Made by a program: the position numbers and the translations under genes. A stretch of DNA of 64,000 nt. Source: MR-S7 sp000400995. GTDB lineage: Bacteria; Pseudomonadota; Gammaproteobacteria; Burkholderiales; Burkholderiaceae_C. This document shows positions 9,570 through 18,138 of this stretch, one piece after another. Every line of letters starts with the position of its first letter. The stretch's first letter is position 1. Below the pieces are notes generated by a model that worked only from the letters and a program-made list of their open reading frames with translations, made no database searches and was not told where the DNA came from. The stretch covers positions 3,596,001 to 3,660,000 of the forward strand of contig NZ_CP152342.1 of the NCBI RefSeq assembly GCF_045291395.1, written 5' to 3'.

Positions 9570-11036
9570 ATGAGCTTCGACCTCGTACTTTTCGGCGGCA
9601 CGGGCGACCTGGCCTGGCGCAAGCTGCTTCCCGCCCTGTTCCAGGCCTGGCGCCACGGCTCGCTGCCGCCAGGCGGACGCATCGTCGGCGTGGCGCGCGA
9701 CGCGCTGACCGATGCCGACTACCGCGCGCTCATCGGCAGCCGCCTGGCCGTCGTGGAGGGCGAGAAACGCCCGAGCGCGCAGGAGTTCGAGCGCTTCGCC
9801 GCGCTGCTCGAATACCAGCGCATGGATCTCTCGGCGCCCGCCGACTACCAGCTGCTCAAGGACAAGCTGGAGGCGCGCGGTGCCGAGACGGTGGTGATGT
9901 ACCTCGCCACCGCGCCAGGCCTGTTCACCACCGCCTGCGAGCAGATCGGCGCCGCGGGCCTGGCCACGCCCGCCACGCGCGTGGTGCTGGAAAAGCCGCT
10001 GGGGCACGACCTGGCATCCAACCGCGCCATCAACGCCGCCGTGCGCGGCGTGTTCGACGAGCGGCAGGTGTTCCGCATCGACCACTACCTCGGCAAGCCC
10101 TCGGTGCAGAACCTGCTGGCGCTGCGCTTCGGCAACGCGCTGTTCGAGCCGCTGTGGCGCCGCGAGACGGTCGCCAGCATCGAGATCACCATGGCCGAGC
10201 AGCTCGGCGTGGAAAAGCGCGGCGCCTTCTACGACGGCACGGGTGCGCTGCGCGACATGGTGCAGAACCACGCGCTGCAACTGCTGTGCGCGATCGCCAT
10301 GGAGCCGCCCATCAACGCCCATGCCGACGCGATCCGAGACGAGAAGCTCAAGGTGCTGCGCTCGCTCTCGCCCTGGACGCCCGCCACGCTGGCCCAGGGC
10401 GTGGTGCGCGGCCAGTACACGGCCGGCCAGCTCGCGGGCGGCCAGGTGCGCGCCTACGGCGAGGAGGACGGGGTCGCCCCCGGCAGCACCACCGAGACCT
10501 TTGTCGCCCTGCGCACCGGGATCGCCAACTGGCGCTGGGCCGGCGTGCCCTTCTACATCCGCACCGGCAAGCGCCTGGCGGCGCGCGAGGCGCACATCGC
10601 CATCAATTTCCGCCCGACGCCACATCCCATCTACCGCACGCCGCTGGGCGCAGCCAACCGCCTGGTGATCCGCCTGCAGCCGCGCGACGGCGTGGCGCTG
10701 CACCTGTTCGCCGCGCAGGAAAAGCGCGGCGCGGCGGCCGTGCAGGCGCTGGCGCCGGTGCAGCTCGACCTGGACTTCGAGCAGCGCTTCGGCGCCGAGC
10801 GCGTGGGCGCCTACGAACGGCTGCTGCTCGACGTGATCGCCGGACGGCTGAATCTCTTCGTGCGCGCCGACGAGCAGGAGGCCGCCTGGCGCTGGGTGGA
10901 GCCCATCATGCAAACCTGGCGCGAGCAGGACGAGCGTGGCGAAGGCCCGCGCCCCTATGCCGCCGGAAGCTGGGGGCCGAGCGCCGCCAGCACCCTGGTG
11001 GCCCGCGACGGCAACACCTGGATCGAAGAATGCTAG
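9570..11036 (+). CDS. zwf: glucose-6-phosphate 1-dehydrogenase
   Basis: A 488-residue G6PDH, the NADP-dependent first step of the oxidative pentose-phosphate and Entner-Doudoroff routes. It starts with the nucleotide fold FGGTGDLAWRKLLPAL and contains the active-site motif RIDHYLGK followed by VQNLLALRFGNALFEPLW. ATG 9570 is chosen over a TTG nine bases earlier, because MSFDLVLFGG places the Rossmann glycine motif as in homologues. The 3' end overlaps hexR by seven bases, so the two are coupled. Confidence 0.97.
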   Translation: MSFDLVLFGGTGDLAWRKLLPALFQAWRHGSLPPGGRIVGVARDALTDADYRALIGSRLAVVEGEKRPSAQEFERFAALLEYQRMDLSAPADYQLLKDKLEARGAETVVMYLATAPGLFTTACEQIGAAGLATPATRVVLEKPLGHDLASNRAINAAVRGVFDERQVFRIDHYLGKPSVQNLLALRFGNALFEPLWRRETVASIEITMAEQLGVEKRGAFYDGTGALRDMVQNHALQLLCAIAMEPPINAHADAIRDEKLKVLRSLSPWTPATLAQGVVRGQYTAGQLAGGQVRAYGEEDGVAPGSTTETFVALRTGIANWRWAGVPFYIRTGKRLAAREAHIAINFRPTPHPIYRTPLGAANRLVIRLQPRDGVALHLFAAQEKRGAAAVQALAPVQLDLDFEQRFGAERVGAYERLLLDVIAGRLNLFVRADEQEAAWRWVEPIMQTWREQDERGEGPRPYAAGSWGPSAASTLVARDGNTWIEEC

Positions 11037-11875
11037 ACCGCATCACTGCATCGCTGCCTTCGCTCGCGCCCGCCGAGCAGCGCGTCGCCCAGCTCGTGCT
11101 GCAGGACGCGCGCGCCTTCGCGCACCTGCCCGTGCGCGAACTGGCCGCGCGCGCGCACGTGAGCAAGCCCACCGTGGTGCGCTTTTGCCGCAGCATGGGC
11201 TACGACGGGCTGGCGGACTTCAAGCTCAAGCTCATGGGCAGCGTGAGCGAGGGCGTGCCCTTCATCCACCGCAGCGTGGACGCCGACGACAAGACCGGCG
11301 ACGTGCTGGTGAAGGTGGTGGACAACGCCGTCGCCGCCTTCCTGCAGTACCGCAACGCCGCCAGCACCGCCGCGCTGGAGCAGGCGGCGAGCGCCATCGC
11401 CGCCACGTGGCAGACGGGGCGGCGCATCGAGTTCTACGGCGCTGGCAATTCCGGCATCGTGGCGCAGGACGGGCAGCACAAGTTCTTCCGCCTCGGCATC
11501 ACCAGCATCAGCACCAGCGACGGCCATATGCAGGTGATGAGCGCCACGCTGCTCGGGCCCGGCGACTGCGCGGTCATCATCAGCAACTCGGGCCGTACGC
11601 GCGACCTGATGGACGCAGCCGACATCGCGCGCAAGAACGGCGCCACGACCATCGCGATCACCGCCAGCGGCTCGCCCCTGGCCCACACCTGCCAGATCCA
11701 CCTGGCCGCCGACCACCCCGAGGGCTACGACCGCTACAGCCCCATGGTCTCGCGCCTGCTGCACCTGCTGGTCATCGACGTGCTGGCCACCTGCGTGGCG
11801 CTGCGCATCGGCGAGCCACTGCAGCCGGTGCTGCAGCAGATGAAGAACAACCTGCGGGCCAAGCGCTACACTTGA
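11030..11875 (+). CDS. hexR: HexR-type RpiR-family transcriptional regulator
   Basis: A 281-residue RpiR-family regulator. An N-terminal helix-turn-helix lies near residues 30-55 (VRELAARAHVSKPTVVRFCR), and a C-terminal SIS sugar-isomerase-like domain has FYGAGNSGIVAQDGQHKF and VIISNSGRTRDLMD, which bind a phosphosugar. In HexR the ligand is 2-keto-3-deoxy-6-phosphogluconate and the targets include zwf. The direct overlap with zwf supports the HexR assignment. I did not find a clear HexR operator between tal and zwf. The stop codon lies at the edge of a repeat copy. Confidence 0.9.
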   Translation: MLDRITASLPSLAPAEQRVAQLVLQDARAFAHLPVRELAARAHVSKPTVVRFCRSMGYDGLADFKLKLMGSVSEGVPFIHRSVDADDKTGDVLVKVVDNAVAAFLQYRNAASTAALEQAASAIAATWQTGRRIEFYGAGNSGIVAQDGQHKFFRLGITSISTSDGHMQVMSATLLGPGDCAVIISNSGRTRDLMDAADIARKNGATTIAITASGSPLAHTCQIHLAADHPEGYDRYSPMVSRLLHLLVIDVLATCVALRIGEPLQPVLQQMKNNLRAKRYT

Positions 11876-11927
11876 AAATGATAGCTTCCAGCGCTTGATG
11901 GATAAGCGCTGGAGCCCGATTTGACCC
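11873..11927. repeat. dispersed palindromic repeat, copy 4
   Basis: ATAGCTTCCAGCGCTTGATGG then ATAAGCGCTGGAGCCCGATTT, one of the best-preserved copies. It fills the space between the convergent hexR and YbhB-family genes and could act as a two-way hairpin. Confidence 0.85.
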
Positions 11928-12419
11928 TCAACGTCCGTAGGTAGCGGTGAAGCTTGCCTTGGCGATCGTGTTGGCGTTGACCATGAAGCCCGTGAGCGCG
12001 GCAGGCGCGTCGTCGGGCACGTCGATGCGCTCCACCGACAGCGCATGCACCGTGAAGATGTAGCGGTGCGGCTTGTCGCCGGGCGGCGGGCACATGCCTC
12101 CCCAGGCATAGATGCCGTAGTCGTTGCGGATCTGGCGCGCACCCGCGGGCAGGTGAGCACCGCCCTTGGCGCCGGCGTTGCCACCCAGTTCGGTCACGCT
12201 GGCGGGAATGTCGATCACGTACCAGTGCCAGAAACCCGAGCCCGTGGGCGCGTCGGGGTCGTAGACGTTCACGGCGAAGCTCTTGGTGCCCTCGGGTGCG
12301 CCGCTCCAGCGCAGCACGGGCGACTGGTTGGCGCCGGTGCAGCCGAAGGAGTCGAACTCGAAGCTCTGGGCAATGGTGCTGCCGTCGGCGATGTCGGGGC
12401 TGGTGAGGGTGAAGGTCAT
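11928..12419 (-). CDS. YbhB/YbcL-family (PEBP) protein
   Basis: A 163-residue phosphatidylethanolamine-binding-protein-like protein of the bacterial YbhB/YbcL (Raf-kinase-inhibitor-like) family. Visible motifs are DPDAPTGSGFWHWYVIDIP, which forms the ligand pocket, and a GGMCPPPGDKPHRY loop. No signal peptide, so probably cytoplasmic. It starts 18 bases after dppF stops and is probably the last gene of that operon. Its biochemical role in bacteria is not settled; a link to peptide uptake is inference from position only. Confidence 0.9.
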   Translation of the reverse strand: MTFTLTSPDIADGSTIAQSFEFDSFGCTGANQSPVLRWSGAPEGTKSFAVNVYDPDAPTGSGFWHWYVIDIPASVTELGGNAGAKGGAHLPAGARQIRNDYGIYAWGGMCPPPGDKPHRYIFTVHALSVERIDVPDDAPAALTGFMVNANTIAKASFTATYGR

Positions 12420-12437
12420 GGCGTTCTCCTTTCGGGT

Positions 12438-13433
12438 TTACAGGCGGCCTTCCTGCACGGCATGGCAGGCCACGCGGGCGCCGCCCGCCTCCAGCATCTG
12501 CGGCCGCTCGGTGCGGCAGCGGTCGTTGGCGTGCGGGCAGCGCGGGTTGAATGCGCAGCCGGGCGGCGGGTTGAGCGGGTTGGGCACCTCGCCCTGCACG
12601 GGCGTGCGCGCGCGGCCGGTGTCGTGCATCTTGGGGATGGCATCGAGCAGCATGCGCGTGTAGGGGTGGCGCGGGCGGCTGAACAGCTCCTGCTTGTCGG
12701 CCAGCTCCACCAGGCGGCCCAGGTACATCACGCCGACCTGGTCGCTCACGTGGCGCACCACGGCGAGGTTGTGGCTGATGAAGAGGTACGTCAGGTGCCG
12801 CTGGCGCTGCAGGTCCTTCATGATGTTGAGCACCTGGGCCTGCACCGATACGTCGAGCGCGCTGGTGGGCTCGTCGCACACGAGGAACTCTGGCTCGGTG
12901 GCGAGCGCGCGGGCGATGGAGATGCGCTGGCGCTGCCCGCCCGAGAACTGGTGCGGGTACTTGGCCATGTCCTGCGCGGACAGGCCCACCGACTGCAGCA
13001 GCTCGCCCACGCGGGTCTTGAGTTCGGCCTTGCCGGTGATGAGGCCATGCTCGCGCAGCGGCTCGCCGACGATGTCCTCCACCAGCCAGCGCGGGTTCAG
13101 GCTGGCATACGGGTCCTGGAAGATCATCTGGATGCGGCGGCGCATGGCGCGCGCATCCTTGCCCTGGAAGGCGGCATGCGCGTCCTGCCCGTCGAAGTCG
13201 AAGCCGCCGCGCGTGGGCTCGTACAGGCCCACGAGCAGGCGCGCCACGGTGCTCTTGCCGCAGCCCGATTCTCCCACCAGGGCCAGTGTGCGGCCCTTCT
13301 CGATCTCGAAGCTCACGCCGTCCACGGCATGCAGCAGCGCGCGCGGCTTGCGCTCGATGACGCGGTTGAGCCAGGGGGCGGAGACGTCGAAGGTCTTGGC
13401 GAGGTCGTGCGCCTGTACCAGCGGTGCGCTCAT
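12438..13433 (-). CDS. dppF: peptide ABC transporter ATP-binding protein (DppF-like)
   Basis: A 331-residue ATPase of the di/oligopeptide ABC importer family. Walker A is GESGCGKST, the signature is FSGGQRQRISIARAL and Walker B ends FLVCDEPTSALD. The C-terminus has the oligo_HPY domain with CAFNPRCPHANDRC cysteines, which may hold an iron-sulfur cluster in this family. Its start overlaps the dppD stop by four bases (ATGA). It pairs with DppD to power the DppB/DppC channel. The peptide specificity cannot be told. Confidence 0.93.
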   Translation of the reverse strand: MSAPLVQAHDLAKTFDVSAPWLNRVIERKPRALLHAVDGVSFEIEKGRTLALVGESGCGKSTVARLLVGLYEPTRGGFDFDGQDAHAAFQGKDARAMRRRIQMIFQDPYASLNPRWLVEDIVGEPLREHGLITGKAELKTRVGELLQSVGLSAQDMAKYPHQFSGGQRQRISIARALATEPEFLVCDEPTSALDVSVQAQVLNIMKDLQRQRHLTYLFISHNLAVVRHVSDQVGVMYLGRLVELADKQELFSRPRHPYTRMLLDAIPKMHDTGRARTPVQGEVPNPLNPPPGCAFNPRCPHANDRCRTERPQMLEAGGARVACHAVQEGRL

Positions 13434-14398
13434 GCCGCCACCTCCGCATGCAGCCAGCAGGCGGCCTGGGTTGGGCCGGCGGGCATCAGGTCGGGCCGCG
13501 CCACGCGGCAGCGGGCGAAGGCGCGCGGGCAGCGCGGGTTGAAGGCGCAGCCCTCGGGGATGGCGGTCAGGCGCGGCATGGCTCCGTCGATCTGGTTCAG
13601 GCGCTCGCGGTCGTGCTCCATGTCCGGGATGGAGGCCATGAGGCCGGCGGTGTAGGGGTGCGCGGGATGGTTGATGACCTCGTGCACGGGGCCGATCTCG
13701 GCCACGCGGCCCGCGTACATGACGGCCACGCGGTCGCAGGTCTCAGCGATCACGCCCATGTCGTGCGTGATGAGCATGACGGCCGCGCCGCGCGTTTTGC
13801 AGATGTGCTTGAGCAGCTGAATGATCTGCGCCTGGATGGACACGTCCAGCGCCGTGGTGGGCTCGTCGGCCACGATGAGCTGCGGCTCGGCCGCCAGCGC
13901 CAGGGCGATCACCACGCGCTGGCGCATGCCGCCGGAGAACTGGTGCGGGTAGTGGTCCACACGCTGCTCGGCGGCCGGGATGCCCGTGTCCTTGAGAAGC
14001 TGAATAGCACGCTGGCGTGCCTCGGCAGCCGACACGGGCAGGTGCGTGCGGATGGTCTCGACTAGCTGCTGGCCCACGGTGTACAGCGGGTTCAGCGAGG
14101 TGAGCGGGTCCTGGAAGATGGCGCCGATGCGCCGGCCCCGAATATGGCGCATCTGCTCGTGCGGCAGGTTGTCGATGCGCTGGCCTTCCAGCAGGATGCG
14201 GCCGGACGCCACGCGCCCCGGCGGCTCCAGCAGGCCGATGATGGACGCGCCCGTGAGCGACTTGCCCGCGCCCGACTCGCCCACCACGCCGAGTATCTCG
14301 CCCGGCGCGATGGAGAAGGACACGTCGTCCAAAGCGCGCAGCGTGCCGCGGCGGCCGGGGAATTCGACGACGAGGTTTTGGACTTCTAGTAATGACAT
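13430..14398 (-). CDS. dppD: peptide ABC transporter ATP-binding protein (DppD-like)
   Basis: A 322-residue ATPase partner of DppF. Walker A is GESGAGKS, the signature is FSGGMRQRVVIALAL and Walker B is LIVADEPTTALD. It ends in the oligo_HPY cysteine region CAFNPRCPRAFARC. It starts one base beyond the dppC stop (dppC ends at 14400) and overlaps dppF by four bases, a tight operon. Length is typical of DppD/OppD. Confidence 0.93.
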   Translation of the reverse strand: MSLLEVQNLVVEFPGRRGTLRALDDVSFSIAPGEILGVVGESGAGKSLTGASIIGLLEPPGRVASGRILLEGQRIDNLPHEQMRHIRGRRIGAIFQDPLTSLNPLYTVGQQLVETIRTHLPVSAAEARQRAIQLLKDTGIPAAEQRVDHYPHQFSGGMRQRVVIALALAAEPQLIVADEPTTALDVSIQAQIIQLLKHICKTRGAAVMLITHDMGVIAETCDRVAVMYAGRVAEIGPVHEVINHPAHPYTAGLMASIPDMEHDRERLNQIDGAMPRLTAIPEGCAFNPRCPRAFARCRVARPDLMPAGPTQAACWLHAEVAA

Positions 14399-14399
14399 A

Positions 14400-15320
14400 T
14401 CAGCGCAGTCGTGGGTTCAGCGCATCGCGCAGCCAGTCGCCCAGCAGGTTCACCGACAGCGCGATCAGCACCAGCATGATGCCGGGGAAGACGGTGATCC
14501 ACCATTCGCCCGAGAACAGGTAGTCGTTGCCCACGCGGATCAGCGTGCCCAGCGACGGCGAGGTGGGCGGCGCGCCCACGCCGAGGAAGGAGAGCGTGGC
14601 CTCGGTGATGATGGCCGTGGCGACCTGGATGGTGGCCAGCACCGTGACCGGGCCGGTGACGTTGGGCAGGATGTGCTTGACCATGATGCGCGCGGGCGGC
14701 ACGCCCGTCACCCGGGCAGCCTGCACGTATTCCTTGCTGCGCTCCACCATGGTGCTGGCGCGCACGGTGCGCGCGTACTGCACCCAGCCGTTGCTGCCTG
14801 CGAAGGCGATGGCCAAGATGAGCACGCCGAAGGCCATGCCTTCGGAGGCGTCCGGGTACATGGCGCGCGCCACGCCGGCGATGAGCAGCGCCACCAGGAT
14901 GGCGGGGAAGGACGACACCACGTCGCACACGCGCATCAGCAGGCCGTCCACCCAGCCGCCGGTGGCCCCGGCCAGCAGGCCCAGCCCCACGCCGATCAGC
15001 AGCGACAGCGCCACGGCGGCCAGCCCCACGATCAGCGAGATGCGGGTGCCGTAGATCAGCGCGGAGAGGATGTCGCGCCCCTGGTCGTCGGTGCCCAGCA
15101 GGTATTTGGAGGTGCCCTCCGCGCTCCATGCGGGCGGCAGGCGCGAATCCGACAACTCGAGCGTGGAGAGGTCGAATGGGTTGTGCGGCGCGACCCAGCC
15201 GGCGAACACCGCGCAGAACACGCACACGGCGGCGATCACCGCCGCGATGACGGCCACCGGCGAGGTGCGGAAGCTGTGGGCCACGTCGCTGTCGTACCAA
15301 CGCAAGAGCATTTGTTTCAT
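14400..15320 (-). CDS. dppC: peptide ABC transporter permease (DppC-like)
   Basis: A 306-residue inner-membrane permease. An N-terminal OppC_N segment (VIAAVIAAVCVFCAVFAGW, about residues 24-42) is followed by the binding-protein-dependent transport domain with about five helices. The EAA-type loop is near residues 190-215 (EYVQAARVTGVPPARIMVKH), where the ATPases dock. It lies 19 bases downstream of the binding-protein gene. Confidence 0.93.
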   Translation of the reverse strand: MKQMLLRWYDSDVAHSFRTSPVAVIAAVIAAVCVFCAVFAGWVAPHNPFDLSTLELSDSRLPPAWSAEGTSKYLLGTDDQGRDILSALIYGTRISLIVGLAAVALSLLIGVGLGLLAGATGGWVDGLLMRVCDVVSSFPAILVALLIAGVARAMYPDASEGMAFGVLILAIAFAGSNGWVQYARTVRASTMVERSKEYVQAARVTGVPPARIMVKHILPNVTGPVTVLATIQVATAIITEATLSFLGVGAPPTSPSLGTLIRVGNDYLFSGEWWITVFPGIMLVLIALSVNLLGDWLRDALNPRLR

Positions 15321-15339
15321 GGGGCTGTGGTTCTTGTCG

Positions 15340-16905
15340 TCAGGGTGCCACGCCCATCCATTTGAAGGGCATGGAGTTGTCGGGCAGTTGCACCAGCCGG
15401 ACCCTGCGGGACACGCCCCAGGCCAGCGCCTGCTGGTGCAGCGGGAGGTAGGCGATGTCGGCGGCCAGCAGCAGTACGGCCTCGCGCATCAGCGCATTGC
15501 GGCGGGTCCGGTCGGTTTCCATCTGGGCCTTGTGCACCAGCGCGTCCAGCGCCGGGTTGCAATAGCCCCCCAGGTTGAACTGGCCGGCGCCTTGCCCGTC
15601 CGGGCAGGCGGCGAGCGCGTGCAAGGCGCTCTGCGCATCGTAGGTGGAGGGCGTCCAGCCGAGCAGGTAGAAGGCCGTGTCGCGCCGCAGGATGCGCGGG
15701 AAATAGGCTTCCTTGGGCTCGGCCTGCACCGTCACGCGCACCTGGATGGCGGCGAGCTGCTCGGCCACCGCGGCGCAGACGGCAGCGTCCCGCACGTAGC
15801 GGCCCGCGGGGCAGTGCAGGGTGAGGTCGAAGCCGTCGGCATAGCCCGCCTGCGCCATGAGGGCGCGCGCAGCGGCCGCATCAAAGGGCAGGCGCTTGGC
15901 GTCGGGCTGGAAGCCGTTGATGCCGGGTCCCACGATCAGGGCCGCGGGCGTGGATGCGCCGCCCATCACGTCCTTGCGGATCGCGTCGATGTCGATGGCC
16001 TGATAGAAGGCCTGGCGCACGCGCTTGTCCTTGAAAGGGTTGGCGCCCCGGACGCTGGAATACGGCAACTCGTCGCTGCGCTGGTCCATGCCCAGGAACA
16101 GCGTGCGCAGCTCCGCCCCGGTCACCACGCGCGCGCCGCCCGCGGCGTTCACGCGGTCGATCTCCTGCACGGGAACGGGCTCGGCCACGTCCACGCGCCC
16201 GTCGAGCAGGGCCTGCACGCGCTCGGCGTCGTCGGGCAGGGGCGTGAAGACGATCTGCTGCGCGTTGCTTTCCATGCGCCCCCAGTAGCCGTCATGGCGC
16301 GCGAACACGGTGCGCTGGTTGGGCTGGCGCTCCTGCAGGCGGAAGGGGCCGGTGCCGTTGGCGCGCTGCAGGGCCGCGTCGGGCCGGGCGGCGCCGAGGG
16401 ATTCGCTCCAGCGCCGACTCACCATGTAGACGTGCGACAGCGCATCGGGCAGCAGCAGGGAGGGCGCGCGGGTTTCCACCTCGATGGTGTGCGTGTCGAT
16501 CTTGCGCACCTGCCGCACGTCGCTCAGGTAGTTCTTCAGGCCCGAGCCCTCGCCCTGCGCGCGGCGCAGGGAGAACACCGCGTCGTCGGCGCTGAAAGAC
16601 GTGCCGTCGTGGAAGCGCACGCCCCGGCGCAGCTCGAAGCGCCAGACGGTGGGCGCCTGCATGCGCCAGGCCACGGCCAGCGCCGGCGCCAGGCGCAGGT
16701 CCTTGTTGCGGCCCACCAGGGGCTCGTACAGGTTGCCCGTGAGGCTGAGCTGCAGCGATTCGTTGAGCACGTGCGGGTCCATCGACGGCGCATCGCCCTG
16801 GTTGGCCACGCGGATGGTCTGCGCGCTTGCTACCGTAAAAATAGCTGCCAGCGCTTGCCCGGCAAGCGCCAGAGCCACTTTTTGCTTGAATCTCAGCGAC
16901 GGCAT
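15340..16905 (-). CDS. peptide ABC transporter substrate-binding protein
   Basis: A 521-residue periplasmic binding protein of family 5 (DppA/OppA type). A Sec signal peptide covers about residues 1-28, with likely cleavage at VASA-Q. The family pattern follows: LRRGVRFHDGTSFSADD near residues 80-100 and a long two-lobed domain. ATG 16905 is used; GTG at 16911 is possible. The TGAGG overlapping the preceding amidohydrolase stop may serve as the ribosome site. The hydrophobic part of the signal peptide (residues about 6-25) is encoded by a copy of the dispersed repeat. It sits between the amidohydrolase and dppC genes. Confidence 0.92.
   Translation of the reverse strand: MPSLRFKQKVALALAGQALAAIFTVASAQTIRVANQGDAPSMDPHVLNESLQLSLTGNLYEPLVGRNKDLRLAPALAVAWRMQAPTVWRFELRRGVRFHDGTSFSADDAVFSLRRAQGEGSGLKNYLSDVRQVRKIDTHTIEVETRAPSLLLPDALSHVYMVSRRWSESLGAARPDAALQRANGTGPFRLQERQPNQRTVFARHDGYWGRMESNAQQIVFTPLPDDAERVQALLDGRVDVAEPVPVQEIDRVNAAGGARVVTGAELRTLFLGMDQRSDELPYSSVRGANPFKDKRVRQAFYQAIDIDAIRKDVMGGASTPAALIVGPGINGFQPDAKRLPFDAAAARALMAQAGYADGFDLTLHCPAGRYVRDAAVCAAVAEQLAAIQVRVTVQAEPKEAYFPRILRRDTAFYLLGWTPSTYDAQSALHALAACPDGQGAGQFNLGGYCNPALDALVHKAQMETDRTRRNALMREAVLLLAADIAYLPLHQQALAWGVSRRVRLVQLPDNSMPFKWMGVAP
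16833..16890. repeat. dispersed palindromic repeat encoding a signal peptide
   Basis: The plus strand reads AAAAATAGCTGCCAGCGCTTGC then GCAAGCGCCAGAGCC and TTTTTGCTTGAA. The stem AGCGCTTGC/GCAAGCGCc is almost intact. It lies antisense within the 5' end of the binding-protein gene and encodes residues about 6-25 of its signal peptide. Confidence 0.8.
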
Positions 16906-16915
16906 CTTCACGGCC

Positions 16916-18136
16916 TCATTGCGCCGCCGCCAGCGGCATCGCCTGCTCGACCAGACCGGCATGCAGCGCCGCCCCCAGGGGCAGGATGTCGTCGTTGAAG
17001 TCGTAGCGGCTGTTGTGCAACGTGCTGTTGCCCGCACCCATGCCCTGCCCCAGGCGCAGGTAGGCGCCCGGCTTGGCCTGCAGCATGAAGGAGAAATCCT
17101 CCGCGCCCATGCTCGGTTCCAGGTCGCGCACCAGGTTCTCGGCGCCCACCAGCGCCTCGGCCACGTCGCCGGCGAAGCGGGCCTCGGCCTCGGTGTTGAT
17201 GGTGGCGGGGTAGATGCGCTCGTAGCGCACGTTGGCCGTGGCGCCGAAACCCAGGGCGACGGCGTTGCACAGCTCCTGGATGCGGCGCTCGACCATGTCC
17301 TGCACGGAGGGGTCGAACGCGCGCACCGTGCCCACCAGCGTGGCCGTGCCCGGCAGCACGCTGAACGCGCCCAGGTCGCCCGCCTGCACGGCGCACAGGC
17401 TGAGGACGGCGCTGTCCAGCGGCCGCACGTTGCGCGAGACGATGCCCTGCACCGCCGTGATGATGTGCGCGGCCACCAGCACCACGTCCACCGTCTGGTA
17501 GGCGTGCGCGCCATGGCCGCCGCGGCCGGTGATCTCGATGGTCACGCGGTCGGCCGCGGCCATCATGGCGCCGTCGTTGATGCCCACCGTGCCCGGCTTC
17601 ATGGCCGGCCAGTTGTGCATGGCGTAGACCGACTGGACCGGGAAGCGCTCGAACAGGCCGTCCTCGATCATCACACGCGCGCCGCCCAGGCCTTCTTCGC
17701 CCGGCTGGAAGATCAGCACCGCCGTGCCGTCGAAGTGGCGCGTGGCCGCCAGGTAGCGCGCCGCGCCCACCAGCATGGCGGTGTGCCCGTCGTGGCCGCA
17801 GCCGTGCATGAGGCCGCTCTTGCAGGACTTCCAGGCGAAGTCGTTGTGCTCGGCCATGGGCAGCGCGTCCATATCGGCGCGCAGGCCGACCATGGCGCCG
17901 CTGCCGCGCCCCTGCCCATGGATCACGCCCACGACGCCGGTACGGCCGATGCCCTCGTGCACCTCGTCCACGCCGCAGGCGCGCAGCGCCTCGCGCACGC
18001 GGGCGGCGGTGTAGACCTCCTCGAAGCCCAGCTCGGGGTGCGCGTGCAGGTCGCGCCGCAGCGCCGTGAGTTCCGGGTGGTACTGGGCGATGTGCGCGAA
18101 GGCTCGCCCGCCCGCCTTGAACCGCGGGGGCTGCAT
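16916..18136 (-). CDS. M20-family amidohydrolase (hippurate hydrolase-like)
   Basis: A 406-residue M20D metallopeptidase, the family of hippurate, N-acyl-amino-acid and indole-acetyl-amino-acid hydrolases. Metal-site motifs are DLHAHPELGFEE (about residues 27-38), GLRADMDALPM, GCGHDGHTAML and GEEGLGGARVMIEDG. No signal peptide, so it acts in the cytoplasm. It starts 2 bases after the dppB stop and is followed by the binding-protein gene, so it lies inside the importer operon. The simplest reading is that it hydrolyses the imported N-acylated amino acid or dipeptide. Confidence 0.92.
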   Translation of the reverse strand: MQPPRFKAGGRAFAHIAQYHPELTALRRDLHAHPELGFEEVYTAARVREALRACGVDEVHEGIGRTGVVGVIHGQGRGSGAMVGLRADMDALPMAEHNDFAWKSCKSGLMHGCGHDGHTAMLVGAARYLAATRHFDGTAVLIFQPGEEGLGGARVMIEDGLFERFPVQSVYAMHNWPAMKPGTVGINDGAMMAAADRVTIEITGRGGHGAHAYQTVDVVLVAAHIITAVQGIVSRNVRPLDSAVLSLCAVQAGDLGAFSVLPGTATLVGTVRAFDPSVQDMVERRIQELCNAVALGFGATANVRYERIYPATINTEAEARFAGDVAEALVGAENLVRDLEPSMGAEDFSFMLQAKPGAYLRLGQGMGAGNSTLHNSRYDFNDDILPLGAALHAGLVEQAMPLAAAQ

Positions 18137-18138
18137 GG

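Noticed and set aside
8525..11029. Long plus-strand frame running into hexR from over tal and zwf
   Set aside because: Only the part from 11030 is coding. The rest is an open-frame artefact of GC-rich DNA opposite tal and out of frame with zwf.
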